From Catenuloplanes atrovinosus (lineage in GTDB: Bacteria > Actinomycetota > Actinomycetes > Mycobacteriales > Micromonosporaceae): a stretch of 64,000 bases of DNA. The notes under the pieces are model-generated. The model had not been told where the DNA came from. It did not search any database and saw only the letters and a program-made list of their open reading frames with translations. Positions within the stretch are counted from its first letter, which is position 1. The number at the start of each line of letters is the position of its first letter. A program made the position numbers and the translations under genes. Shown here in pieces: positions 24,981-32,813 of the stretch. The stretch covers positions 5,876,001 to 5,940,000 of the forward strand of contig NZ_JAVDYB010000001.1 in assembly GCF_031458235.1 (NCBI RefSeq), in the 5' to 3' direction.

Positions 24981-25904
24981 ATGCAACGCCGTACCGTTCT
25001 CTCGCTCGCCGCCGCCGTCCCCGCGGCCGCGCTCGTCGCGCCCGGCGCCGCGCACGCCCACGGCGGGCGCACCGTCACCACCATCGACCTGCCGGCCGGC
25101 TGGCAGCCCGAGGGCATCGCGATCGGTGACCGCCCGTACGCCTACTTCGGCTCCCGGGTCAGCGGGTCGATCTACCGCGCCAGCCTGCGTACCGGCGAGG
25201 GCGAGGTCTTCAGCGAGGGCCCCGGCACGCCGTCGCTCGGCCTGAAGCTCGACGACCGGAACCGGCTGTTCGTCGCCGGCGGCACCGGCGGCGACGCGCG
25301 CGTCATCGACGCCCGCTCGGGCCGGGTGCTGAAGTCCTACCGGCTCGCCGCCGCCGGCGCGTTCGTCAACGACGTGGTGCTGACCGGCGACGGCGCCTGG
25401 TTCACCGACTCGTACAACCCGGTGCTCTACCGGCTGACCCTCGGCCGGCGCGGCGAGCTGCCCGCGTCCGCCACCTCGCTGCCGCTGACCGGCATCACGT
25501 TCACGCCCGGCGGTGTCAACGCCAACGGGATCACGCTCACGCCGGACCGCCGCGCGCTGCTGGTGGTGCACTCCCCCACCGGCGTGCTGTACCGGGTGGA
25601 CCCGCGCACCGGCGCCGCGGTCGCGGTCGACCTGGGCGGCGAGACGCTGGTCAACGGCGACGGCCTGCTGCTGGAGGGCCGCACGCTCTACGCGGTGCAG
25701 AACCGGCGCAACGAGGTGGCGGTGGTCCGCGTCTCCCGCGACGGCACCTCCGGCCGGGTGGTCACCCGCGTCACGGACCCGAGCTTCGACGTGCCGGCCA
25801 CGGTGGCCTCCTACGGCGACCGCCTGTGGTTCCCGAACGCGCGGTTCACCACGCCGCCCACGCCGGAGACGACCTACACCGCGGTCTCCATCCGGAAGCC
25901 GTGA
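24981..25904 (+). CDS. Secreted SMP-30/gluconolactonase-like protein
   Basis: A 307-residue exported protein. Residues 1-27 are a twin-Arg-like signal (MQRRTVLSLAAAVPAAALV, cleavage after AHA). The mature part is a six-bladed beta-propeller of the SMP-30 type, with repeated motifs such as GLKLDDRNRLFVAG, NDVVLTGDGAWFTDS and NGITLTPDRRALLVVHS; the Asn and Asp of the propeller centre are present. Homologues are sometimes labelled superoxide dismutase, which the sequence does not support. It may be a lactonase or a ligand-binding propeller. ATG follows GGAG at 7-nt spacing. A terminator follows directly. Confidence 0.75.
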   Translation: MQRRTVLSLAAAVPAAALVAPGAAHAHGGRTVTTIDLPAGWQPEGIAIGDRPYAYFGSRVSGSIYRASLRTGEGEVFSEGPGTPSLGLKLDDRNRLFVAGGTGGDARVIDARSGRVLKSYRLAAAGAFVNDVVLTGDGAWFTDSYNPVLYRLTLGRRGELPASATSLPLTGITFTPGGVNANGITLTPDRRALLVVHSPTGVLYRVDPRTGAAVAVDLGGETLVNGDGLLLEGRTLYAVQNRRNEVAVVRVSRDGTSGRVVTRVTDPSFDVPATVASYGDRLWFPNARFTTPPTPETTYTAVSIRKP

Positions 25905-25910
25905 CCGCCG

Positions 25911-25950
25911 CGCGCGTGGCACCCGTCGGGCCCGGCGGGTGCCACGCGCG
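25911..25950. terminator. Hairpin terminator after SMP-30 gene
   Basis: CGCGCGTGGCACCCG (25911-25925) pairs with CGGGTGCCACGCGCG (25936-25950), a 15-bp perfect stem with a 10-nt loop, 6 bp after the stop codon. Confidence 0.8.
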
Positions 25951-25977
25951 TGTCGACAGCGATTCCCAGTCCCATCT

Positions 25978-26008
25978 TTGCATACATAGCAATACGAACA
26001 TATATTGC
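25978..26008 (+). promoter_or_regulatory. CDF gene promoter with palindromic operator
   Basis: TTGCAT (25978-25983), a 17-bp spacer and TATATT (26001-26006) form a near-consensus vegetative promoter. The inverted repeat GCAATA-8 bp-TATTGC (25989-26008) covers the spacer and -10. The CGAACATATATT portion resembles ArsR/SmtB-type metal-sensor operators; the regulator is not encoded nearby. Confidence 0.6.
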
Positions 26009-26042
26009 GTACGTGAGTGCGGGACGACGGAAGGTGTAGCTC

Positions 26043-26954
26043 GTGGGAGCGGGACACGACCACGGACACGCGCTGGCCGAGACCGGCCGGCGACACCGCG
26101 GCAGGCTGTGGACCGCCGTCGCACTGCTCGCCGGATTCCTGCTGGTGGAGGCGGTGGTGGCGGTCCTGAGCGGGTCGCTGGCGCTGCTCTCCGACGCCGG
26201 CCACATGTTCACCGACGTGCTCGGCATCGGCATGGCGCTGGCCGCGATGACCGCGGCGGCCAAGGCGACCGGCGGCGACCGGCACACGTTCGGGCTGTAC
26301 CGGCTGGAGGTGCTGGCCGCGCTGGCGAACGCGGTGCTGCTCACCGGCGTCGCGGTCTACGTGCTGATCGAGGCGGTGCGCCGGCTCGGCGCGCCGCACG
26401 AGGTCGCCACCGGGCCGATGCTGCTGGTCGCGGTCGGCGGCCTGCTGGTCAACCTGGTCGCGTTCGCGCTGCTGCGGTCCGGCGCGAAGGAGAGCATCAA
26501 CGTGCGCGGCGCGTACCTGGAGGTGCTCGGCGACCTGTTCTCGTCCGTCGGCGTGATCGTGGCCGCACTGATCATCTCCGCCACCGGCTGGTGGTACGCG
26601 GACCCGCTGGTCGCGGTGGCGGTCGCGGTGCTTATCGTGCCGCGCACCTGGAAGCTGGGCATGGCCGCGCTGCGCATCCTGGTGCAGGCGGCGCCGCCGC
26701 ACCTGGACGTGAGCGCGGTGCGCACCAGGCTGGCCGCGGTCCCGGGCGTGTGCGACGTGCACGACCTGCACGTCTGGACGCTCACCTCCGGGATGGACGT
26801 GGCCAGCGCGCACCTGCGCCTGGACCCGGCCGCCGAGGCGGCGATGGTGCTGACCACGGCCCGGGAGGCGCTGCACCACGACTTCCACATCGACCACGCC
26901 ACGCTCCAGCTGGAGCCGCAGACCCCGACGCCCTGCGGCCCCAGCTCCTGGTGA
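26043..26954 (+). CDS. CDF-family metal cation efflux transporter
   Basis: A 303-residue cation diffusion facilitator of the CzcD/ZitB type, exporting Zn2+ (possibly Cd, Co) across the cytoplasmic membrane by proton exchange. It has a His-rich N-terminus (GHDHGH), six helices (about residues 18-210), metal-site motifs SDAGHMFTDV in helix 2 and LEVLGDLFSSVGV in helix 5 (HxxxD / DxxxS pattern), and a cytoplasmic C-terminal domain with HDLHVWTLTSG. GTG at 26043 follows GGAAGGTG. The promoter carries a palindrome that suggests metal-responsive repression. Confidence 0.9.
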   Translation: MGAGHDHGHALAETGRRHRGRLWTAVALLAGFLLVEAVVAVLSGSLALLSDAGHMFTDVLGIGMALAAMTAAAKATGGDRHTFGLYRLEVLAALANAVLLTGVAVYVLIEAVRRLGAPHEVATGPMLLVAVGGLLVNLVAFALLRSGAKESINVRGAYLEVLGDLFSSVGVIVAALIISATGWWYADPLVAVAVAVLIVPRTWKLGMAALRILVQAAPPHLDVSAVRTRLAAVPGVCDVHDLHVWTLTSGMDVASAHLRLDPAAEAAMVLTTAREALHHDFHIDHATLQLEPQTPTPCGPSSW

Positions 26955-26961
26955 GGCGCGG

Positions 26962-27735
26962 TCAGCAGCCGATCCGGGCGCTACCGAGCGCCACGTCGTC
27001 ATACCACAGCGTGTCGGCACCCTCGCCGTAGCTCTCCCAGCCGAGCCGGAAGTCGGTCAGCGCCGGCCGCCACGTCTTGGTCAGCCACTGCCGGTCCACG
27101 TCCGGCGTCGGCTCGCCATCCACCCGCAGGCCGGTCACCTCGGTGCCGTCCACCCAGGTGGTGAGCGTGCCCGCGGCGCCGTCGACGGCGAACTCGACGC
27201 AGGTCCAGACGTTCACCGGCAGCGGGCGGCTGAGCGCCACGCCGACCGGGCTCTGCTCGGGCAGCGTGGCGTCGTCGGACTGCCGGTTCCACTGCAACGC
27301 CGCGTTCTGCCCGCCCATTCGCAGGTCCCGGTTGCCGTCGTTGGTGTCGCGCATGGCCAGGAAGGTCACGTGCGCGGCCGGCAGCGGCGTGGTGTGCCGG
27401 ACCCAGAAGCGGCCGAACCGCGCGCCGCTCAGGTCCGGCGCGGCGCGCACGAACACGTGGTTGCAGTAGCCGGCCGCGCCGGCCACCCTGATCGATCGGG
27501 TGCCGCTGTGCGCGACCGTGGTGTCCACGGTCGCGGTGCCGGTGCCGGAGCAGTCCTGGGACGTGACGGTCCAGGCGCCGGACGGCACGGTGCCGGTCTG
27601 CGACTCGAAGTCGTCGCAGAGCACCGCGGTCTCGCAGGCCGTGGCCGCGCCGGCGGCGGGTGCGACGGCCACCGCGGCCGCGGCCGCGAGCAGGGCCGCC
27701 GGGAGCGCGGCGAGGAGGAGACGTGGTGAAGCCAA
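26962..27735 (-). CDS. Secreted Cip1-like polysaccharide-binding protein
   Basis: From TTG 27735, preceded by AAGGA, the protein is 257 residues with a signal peptide (LLLAALPAALLAAAAAVAVAPAAGA) and a mature beta-sandwich containing ACETAVLCDDFESQTG, GTRSIRV, a FGRFWVRHTTPLPAAHVTFLAMRD strand set, and C-terminal LWYDDVALG. This pattern matches bacterial homologues of the fungal cellulase-associated protein Cip1 and related lyase-like jelly rolls. Activity on plant polysaccharide is possible but unproven. Six Cys could form disulfides. It is convergent with the CDF gene, 7 bp apart. Confidence 0.65.
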   Translation of the reverse strand: MASPRLLLAALPAALLAAAAAVAVAPAAGAATACETAVLCDDFESQTGTVPSGAWTVTSQDCSGTGTATVDTTVAHSGTRSIRVAGAAGYCNHVFVRAAPDLSGARFGRFWVRHTTPLPAAHVTFLAMRDTNDGNRDLRMGGQNAALQWNRQSDDATLPEQSPVGVALSRPLPVNVWTCVEFAVDGAAGTLTTWVDGTEVTGLRVDGEPTPDVDRQWLTKTWRPALTDFRLGWESYGEGADTLWYDDVALGSARIGC

Positions 27736-27927
27736 GGGAGGATCCTTCCGGGGGGCCGCCGCGGGCGCGGCGGGGTGATCGGCGAGGACGCTGCCCGGCT
27801 CCCGAATCCATCGACGTTCATCATCGTATGCCCGGGTGCCCCTAAGGGCCAGCGGGGCGCGGTTGCGCCCGCCGTCGTACGGATGACGTCGTCCCCGGGA
27901 TGACGCGGCCGCCCGCCGTACCCCGGG

Positions 27928-28416
27928 ATGATCCGGGTCATGAACACACTGAACAGGCGCGCGCGGAAGACGCTGCTGACCGCGCACGTGGCGACCTCGG
28001 TCAGCTGGCTCGGCGCGGATCTGGTGCTGGTGGTGCTGGGCGCCGCGGCGCTGTCCGGCCGGGCCCCGGACGGGCTCTACCCGGTCGCCGCGCTGATCGG
28101 CGACTGGCTGCTGCTGCCGCTCACCGTCGCGATCTGGCTGATCGGCGTGGCGAACGCGGTGCTCACGCCGTGGGGGCTGCTCACGCACTGGTGGGTGACG
28201 GTCAAGTTGATCGTCACCACCGTGATGCTCGGGCTGGTATACCTGCTGCTCACGCCGGGTCTGCGGCAGGCCGCCGAGTCGGGCGCGGAGCTGGCCCGGG
28301 AGGACCGGCTGAACATGGTGGTGGCGCCGGGCGTCTCCGGCGCGCTGCTGATCTTCCTGATCGCGCTCTCCGTGTTCAAGCCGTGGGGACGGGTTAGGCG
28401 GGCCGCTCCGCGGTGA
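27928..28416 (+). CDS. DUF2269-like integral membrane protein
   Basis: A 162-residue protein with four predicted membrane helices (about residues 15-40, 50-75, 85-110, 130-155). The early HVATSVSWLGADLVL and central TPWGLLTHWWVTVKLIVT motifs match the DUF2269 group of small actinobacterial membrane proteins. Function is unknown. ATG 27940 is an alternative start. It ends 10 bp before surE on the same strand and may be cotranscribed with it. Confidence 0.7.
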   Translation: MIRVMNTLNRRARKTLLTAHVATSVSWLGADLVLVVLGAAALSGRAPDGLYPVAALIGDWLLLPLTVAIWLIGVANAVLTPWGLLTHWWVTVKLIVTTVMLGLVYLLLTPGLRQAAESGAELAREDRLNMVVAPGVSGALLIFLIALSVFKPWGRVRRAAPR

Positions 28417-28426
28417 CAATACGACC

Positions 28427-29224
28427 ATGCGGGTTCTCATCACGAACGACGACGGGATCGACGCGATCGGGCTCCGGTCGCTGGCAGCGGCGGCGGTGAA
28501 GGCGGGCCACGAGGTGGTCGTGGCCGCGCCGCGCACGGAGCACAGCGGGTACAGCGCGGCGCTGATCGCCGCGCCGAACGACGACGGCCAGATCGTGGTC
28601 GAGCCGCACACCTTCGACGAGTTGCCGGACGTGCCGGCCTACGGTGTGGCCGCCTCGCCCGCGTTCATCGTGGTCCTGGCGCTGCGCGACGCCTTCGGCC
28701 GGGCGCCGGACGTGGTGCTCTCCGGCCCGAACCGGGGCGCGAACGCGGGCCACGCGGTGCTGCACTCCGGCACGGTCGGCGCGGCGCTGACCGCGGCGTC
28801 CGGCGGCCTGAGCGCGATCGCGGTCTCGCTGGACGTGGTCTCGCCGCTGGTCGACGGCGGCTCGCTCCAGGCGCTCAGCGAGGTGGGCGACGACCGGCGG
28901 CACTGGGACACCGCGGCCACCGCCGCGGTGAACCTGCTGGCCACGCTGACCGGGCTGCCGGCCGGCAGCGTGCTCAACCTCAACGTCCCGGACGTGCCGG
29001 CGGAGGAGCTCAAGGGGGTACGCCGCGCCGCGCCGGCCGGCTTCGGCCAGGTGTCCGTGGCGCTGGAGGAGTCCGGCGAGGGTTACCTGCGCACCGGGAT
29101 GCGGATCAGCCAGGAGCGGGCCGCGCCCGGCACCGACCTGGCGCTGCTGGCGGACGGATTCGCCACGGTCACGCCGCTCACCTCCGTGGACGACGACCGG
29201 TCGGTGGAGCTGGCGCTGCCGTGA
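28427..29224 (+). CDS. surE: 5'/3'-nucleotidase SurE
   Basis: A 265-residue SurE-family phosphatase that dephosphorylates nucleoside monophosphates in the cytoplasm using a divalent metal. The metal-site Asp pair is in ITNDDGI (residues 8-9), Ser/Thr contacts in RTEHSGYSAA (family RxxxSGxS), and the SGPNRGANAGHAVLHSGTVGAA loop supplies Asn. Length is normal. Its last 47 bp overlap the convergent kinase gene. Confidence 0.88.
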   Translation: MRVLITNDDGIDAIGLRSLAAAAVKAGHEVVVAAPRTEHSGYSAALIAAPNDDGQIVVEPHTFDELPDVPAYGVAASPAFIVVLALRDAFGRAPDVVLSGPNRGANAGHAVLHSGTVGAALTAASGGLSAIAVSLDVVSPLVDGGSLQALSEVGDDRRHWDTAATAAVNLLATLTGLPAGSVLNLNVPDVPAEELKGVRRAAPAGFGQVSVALEESGEGYLRTGMRISQERAAPGTDLALLADGFATVTPLTSVDDDRSVELALP

Positions 29225-30023
29225 GCGCGCACCACAGCGTCACCGCGAACTCCGCGGCCGTGGGCCGTTCCGCGGGCCGCTTGCGCATGCTCCACCGGCA
29301 GGCCTCCGCGACCGCGCACGGCAGGCCGTCGATCGGCAGCACCGGCGTGGGCGCGAGCCCGTGCATCGGCCCGGCGAGCAGCGCGCCGGGCCGGGCCGCC
29401 GGGTACGGCGAGCGGCCGGTCAGCAACTGGTAGAGCAGCACGCCGGCGGCGTAGACGTCGTCGGCCGGGGACGGCGGCGGGCCGAGCCGGGCGCGCCGCT
29501 CCCCGTCCGGCTCGATCAGCGCGGCCAGGCCGAAGTCGACGATCTTGATGCCGTGCGAGGTGAGCATGACGTTCGACGGGTTGAGGTCGCGGTGCACCAC
29601 GCCGCGCCGGTGCGCGGCGGCGAGCACGTCCGTGACGGTGGCGACGATCCGGACGGCCTCGCGCCAGGGCAGCGCTCCGCCGGCCACCCGCCCGGCCAGT
29701 GAGACGCCGGTGAGCAGCTCCATCGCCACGTACGGCACGGTGCGGCCGTCGGCCAGGCCGGCGTCGCCGTAGTCGTAGACGCGCGGGACGCCGGGGTGGC
29801 GGAGCCGATCGGTGATCCGGGCCTCGCGGCGCACGCACTCGCGCACCCACGGGTCACCGGAGGCGAGGACCTTGACCGCGGTCGCGCGCCCGTGCCAGGT
29901 GTCGATCGCGTGGTAGACGGTGGAGACGCCGCCCCAGGCGACGGGACCGATCAGCACGTATCGGCGGGCGAGGGCGGTGCCCATCCGCAGGGTCCGCCCG
30001 GCACCCGGCTGCGAGGAGGCCAC
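29178..30023 (-). CDS. Degenerate Hanks-type Ser/Thr kinase
   Basis: A 281-residue cytoplasmic kinase-domain protein without the membrane helix and PASTA repeats of PknB. Lys51 (AVKVL), the helix-C Glu in RREARI (about 67), HRD (144-146), Asn151 and DFG (163-165) are present, but the catalytic-loop Lys is replaced by Asn (HRDLNPSN) and the glycine loop reads GPVAWGGVS. The activation segment is short and lacks the usual GTxxYMAPE block, going straight from DFGLAALIEPDGERRARLG to SPADDVYAAG. It may be a pseudokinase or a weakly active one. Followed on the same strand side by a STAS protein gene upstream, so both could act in one signalling route. Confidence 0.8.
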   Translation of the reverse strand: MASSQPGAGRTLRMGTALARRYVLIGPVAWGGVSTVYHAIDTWHGRATAVKVLASGDPWVRECVRREARITDRLRHPGVPRVYDYGDAGLADGRTVPYVAMELLTGVSLAGRVAGGALPWREAVRIVATVTDVLAAAHRRGVVHRDLNPSNVMLTSHGIKIVDFGLAALIEPDGERRARLGPPPSPADDVYAAGVLLYQLLTGRSPYPAARPGALLAGPMHGLAPTPVLPIDGLPCAVAEACRWSMRKRPAERPTAAEFAVTLWCALTAAPAPPTGRRPRR

Positions 30024-30081
30024 GCATGGACTCTTCCGCAGTGGTGGATGCCGGGCAAGACTCCTTTCGGTGCCGGCGCGG

Positions 30082-30441
30082 TCAGGCGCCGGCGGGAGCC
30101 TCGGGCGCCGCGTCCGCGAAGTACGGCTCCGGCGCCCCGAACAGACCGAGCAGCCCGGTTACCCAGAGCTGCCGGTGGACGAACCTGCTGGGCTGCGTGA
30201 CGGCCAGCTTGCAGCCGGTCACCTCCGCAGCCTGGAAGCCCGAGACGAGCGCGCTGATCCCGACCGAGTCGATGAAACTGACCAGTCGCATGTTCAGCTC
30301 GATGCGGGACGGGCGCCCCTTGGTGAGCACCGCCGAGACCGCTTCGCGGATCTCGTGTGCCGTGTCTACATCGATTTCTCCGCGCGGAGCGATCTCGACG
30401 ACATCATTGGGGAGCATGGTCGTGACGATCGACAGGCTCAC
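30082..30441 (-). CDS. STAS-domain anti-sigma factor antagonist
   Basis: From GTG 30441, behind GGAGGT at 7-nt spacing, the product is 119 residues with a single STAS domain similar to SpoIIAA/RsbV. The phosphorylatable serine is in VSFIDSVGISALVSG (near residue 62). Such proteins bind anti-sigma kinases when unphosphorylated and release a stress sigma factor. The cognate anti-sigma kinase is not in the window. It lies 58 bp upstream of the kinase gene on the same strand. Confidence 0.85.
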   Translation of the reverse strand: MSLSIVTTMLPNDVVEIAPRGEIDVDTAHEIREAVSAVLTKGRPSRIELNMRLVSFIDSVGISALVSGFQAAEVTGCKLAVTQPSRFVHRQLWVTGLLGLFGAPEPYFADAAPEAPAGA

Positions 30442-31152
30442 GCGAGCACCTCCACCCACACCCGATCTGACAAGGGGTTCTTCAGTACGCGGGCCGCGAC
30501 CGAGCGTATTCCGCCACGAAGCCCGGTCGCTAGCCCCTGCCGCGCATGGCATTTTCACCGGCATGACGCCCCTAACCCCACGCCAAATCAGGAAAAACGC
30601 CCATATTGCATGTAAAGCATCACATCTCCGCGGGCTCGACCCCGTCCGGGCCCGCGACCCGCACCACCTTAGCGACAGCGAACCAACTCCGCCTGTGTGG
30701 AACCTGAGCGACAGGTCGAAGAAGGGTTCCCAGCGTGACGGACGGTGACAGAGGTTAGCAAGGGACGCCTGGCGTCCACCGTCCCATTTAGCAGGCGCCG
30801 CGAAAATTCCTCGCGCGGGATACTCACCCGATCGGGTCGGTCACCAGGTGATCCACCGGCCCGGACCCGCCGCGGGGGTACCCGATCGGGGTACCCGGCG
30901 CGCGGCGGCGTCCGGCGGCCAAGGGTGCGGCGACCGGAACCGACGATCACCGTATCCCGGCCGGCTCCGCCGCCCGCCGCAGACCTGCGCATTCGTGACG
31001 GCGCACACCCCGGCGTCCCGGCGCGGGCGAATCGGCGCGGACGGGTTTGCACCCCCCGATCGGGGGGCACCACCACCGCAGGGCTCGAAAAGATGTTGCA
31101 CGGGCGCCGCTTTCTCTGGTGGCCGGCACGGACCTGGAGGAGGTAGAGCTTC
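30442..31152. other. Gene-free stretch, 0.7 kb
   Basis: No gene is supported on either strand. GC content drops near 30570-30700. A near-palindrome GGGTACCCGATCGGGGTACCC-like region lies around 30879-30899 and the strand bias of the nearby frames is inconsistent with coding. It should hold the promoters of the STAS gene and of the gene starting at 31153. Confidence 0.4.
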
Positions 31153-31557
31153 ATGGGAACCAACCTGCTTCACCGCAAGAGCAAGACCGAGAGGGCGACC
31201 CAGCAGGCCTGGGACTACCTCAAGCACACGGTGGAGTCGGCCGGAGACCTGGCCGGCAGCACCCGGAGCACGATGAGCTCCACGGTGAGCTCCGCGGCCG
31301 GCACGATCGGCGCGGCCACGAGCGAGGCCAAGTACCGCGCTCAGGCCGCACTGGACGCGCTCGCCGGTCGGCGCCCGGCTCTGCCGTGGACGCTGATCGC
31401 GGGAGCGGCCGTGATCGGCGTGGTGGCCGGTTTCGCGGTGAGTGTCGCCGCGCGCCGGTCGCTGGCGGAGCGCCCGGTCGAGGACGAGATCGACGACGCC
31501 GACGAGGTCGTGGCGATCTACACCGGCGACCGCACCCCGGTCGGCCTCAACGACTGA
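31153..31557 (+). CDS. Single-span membrane protein, YtxH-like
   Basis: A 134-residue protein with a basic/amphipathic N-terminal half rich in Ser/Thr/Ala (AGSTRSTMSSTVSSAAGTIG, long helix likely), one membrane helix at about residues 77-97 (WTLIAGAAVIGVVAGFAVSVAA) and an acidic C-terminal tail (EDEIDDADEVV). The ATG follows GGAGGAGGT. The layout resembles YtxH/DUF883-like stress or ribosome-binding membrane proteins, but I cannot assign a function. A hairpin terminator follows. Confidence 0.7.
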   Translation: MGTNLLHRKSKTERATQQAWDYLKHTVESAGDLAGSTRSTMSSTVSSAAGTIGAATSEAKYRAQAALDALAGRRPALPWTLIAGAAVIGVVAGFAVSVAARRSLAERPVEDEIDDADEVVAIYTGDRTPVGLND

Positions 31558-31577
31558 GTGCCCCCTCCACCGGTGGT

Positions 31578-31604
31578 GCCCCGTTCCCCGCGAGGGAGCG
31601 GGGC
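31578..31604 (+). terminator. Hairpin terminator
   Basis: GCCCCGTTCCC (31578-31588) pairs with GGGAGCGGGGC (31594-31604) with one G-T pair and a 5-nt loop, 20 bp after the stop of the YtxH-like gene. Confidence 0.65.
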
Positions 31605-31674
31605 AGCACCGGCTGCGGCCGTCCGTACCGGCGCCGGCTTCTGATCGTGATCGCCGGCCGATACGGTGTGGACC

Positions 31675-31935
31675 ATGGCGAGCCGGCAGTCCCCCGAGGA
31701 GATCGTCCAGACCCGGCAGGTGTCGGTCGGCGCGGTGCTGGAGGGGCGCGCGGACCTGCGGTTCTACCACTACAAGCACCTGGCGGTGCTGTCCGACGGG
31801 AGCACCGAGCCGGAGCGGCTGGCGCGGCTGATGGCCGCGGTGGAGCACCTCGACGCGTACGGCTGGGAGTTGGTCACACTCTCCCCGTCGACGGACGCGC
31901 GGCGCCTGATCGCGGTCCTCCGCCGACGCGGTTGA
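31675..31935 (+). CDS. Small unknown protein
   Basis: An 86-residue cytoplasmic protein starting at ATG 31675 (MASRQSPEEIVQTRQ). The C-terminal half (MAAVEHLDAYGWELVTLSPS) looks like a compact alpha/beta domain similar to DUF4177-like proteins. No clear ribosome site. It ends 50 bp before the iron-regulated ATPase gene. Function unknown. Confidence 0.55.
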   Translation: MASRQSPEEIVQTRQVSVGAVLEGRADLRFYHYKHLAVLSDGSTEPERLARLMAAVEHLDAYGWELVTLSPSTDARRLIAVLRRRG

Positions 31936-31943
31936 TCGCCTTG

Positions 31944-31962
31944 TTAGGCTAGCCTCACCTGA
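31944..31962. promoter_or_regulatory. IdeR/DtxR-type iron box
   Basis: TTAGGCTAGCCTCACCTGA matches the 19-bp DtxR/IdeR palindrome (TTAGGTTAGCCTAACCTAA) at 16 of 19 positions and lies 22 bp before the ABC ATPase start. Expected to repress that gene when iron is plentiful. Confidence 0.75.
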
Positions 31963-31984
31963 TTCGCCATCCGGGAGGCTGACC

Positions 31985-32791
31985 GTGAGCAGACTGCGCG
32001 CCGAAGGGCTGACGCTGGCGTACGACGCGCGCACGGTCGCCACCGGGCTCAGCGTCGAGATCCCGGACAACTCGTTCACCGTGATCGTCGGGCCGAACGC
32101 GTGCGGCAAGTCCACGCTGCTCCGCGCGCTCTCCCGCATGCTCAGGCCGAAGACCGGCACGGTGCTGCTGGACGGCAAGGGCATCGGGTCGTACCCGGCC
32201 AAGGAGGTGGCCCGCCGCCTCGGCCTGCTCCCGCAGACCTCGATCGCGCCGGACGGCATCACGGTCGCGGACCTGGTCGGCCGCGGCCGGTTCCCGCACC
32301 AGCGCCTGCTGCGCCAGTGGTCCCGCGAGGACGAGCGGGTGGTGGGCGAGGCGATGGCCGCGACCGGCGTCGCCGAGCTGGCCGGCCGCGTGGTCGACGA
32401 GCTCTCCGGCGGCCAGCGACAGCGCGTGTGGCTGGCGATGGCGCTGGCCCAGCAGACCGACATCCTGCTGCTGGACGAGCCGACCACGTTCCTGGACATC
32501 ACGCACCAGATCGAGGTGCTCGACCTCTGCGCCGACCTGCAGGAGGCCGGCCGCACCATGGTGGCGGTGCTGCACGACCTCAACCAGGCCTGCCGGTACG
32601 CCACCCACCTGATCGCCATGCGGGACGGCGCCATCGTGGCGCAGGGCGCCCCGGCCGACATCATCACGGCCGACCTGGTGCACGACGTCTTCGGCCTGCC
32701 GTGCCGCGTGGTCCCCGACCCGGAGTCGGGCACGCCGCTGGTCGTCCCGGCCGCCCGCCGCCGCCCCGCGCCGGTCACGATCGCGGCCTGA
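31985..32791 (+). CDS. Iron-siderophore-type ABC transporter ATPase
   Basis: A 268-residue FepC-like ATPase energising uptake of ferric siderophore or similar chelate. Walker A is GPNACGKST (Ala replaces the usual Gly), signature LSGGQRQRVW, Walker B ILLLDEPTTFLD, and the switch His in AVLHDLNQ; all needed motifs are present. GTG start. The iron box 22 bp upstream supports iron control. The matching permease and substrate-binding protein genes are not adjacent, so it must work with subunits encoded elsewhere. Confidence 0.88.
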   Translation: MSRLRAEGLTLAYDARTVATGLSVEIPDNSFTVIVGPNACGKSTLLRALSRMLRPKTGTVLLDGKGIGSYPAKEVARRLGLLPQTSIAPDGITVADLVGRGRFPHQRLLRQWSREDERVVGEAMAATGVAELAGRVVDELSGGQRQRVWLAMALAQQTDILLLDEPTTFLDITHQIEVLDLCADLQEAGRTMVAVLHDLNQACRYATHLIAMRDGAIVAQGAPADIITADLVHDVFGLPCRVVPDPESGTPLVVPAARRRPAPVTIAA

Positions 32792-32813
32792 CCGGCGCGG
32801 AGACGGCCGTGCC

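Noticed and set aside
30745-31146. Possible 133-codon gene in the 0.7-kb gap
   Set aside because: No ribosome site, Pro/Arg-rich shadow composition, and the real gene at 31153 has a strong ribosome site just after it.
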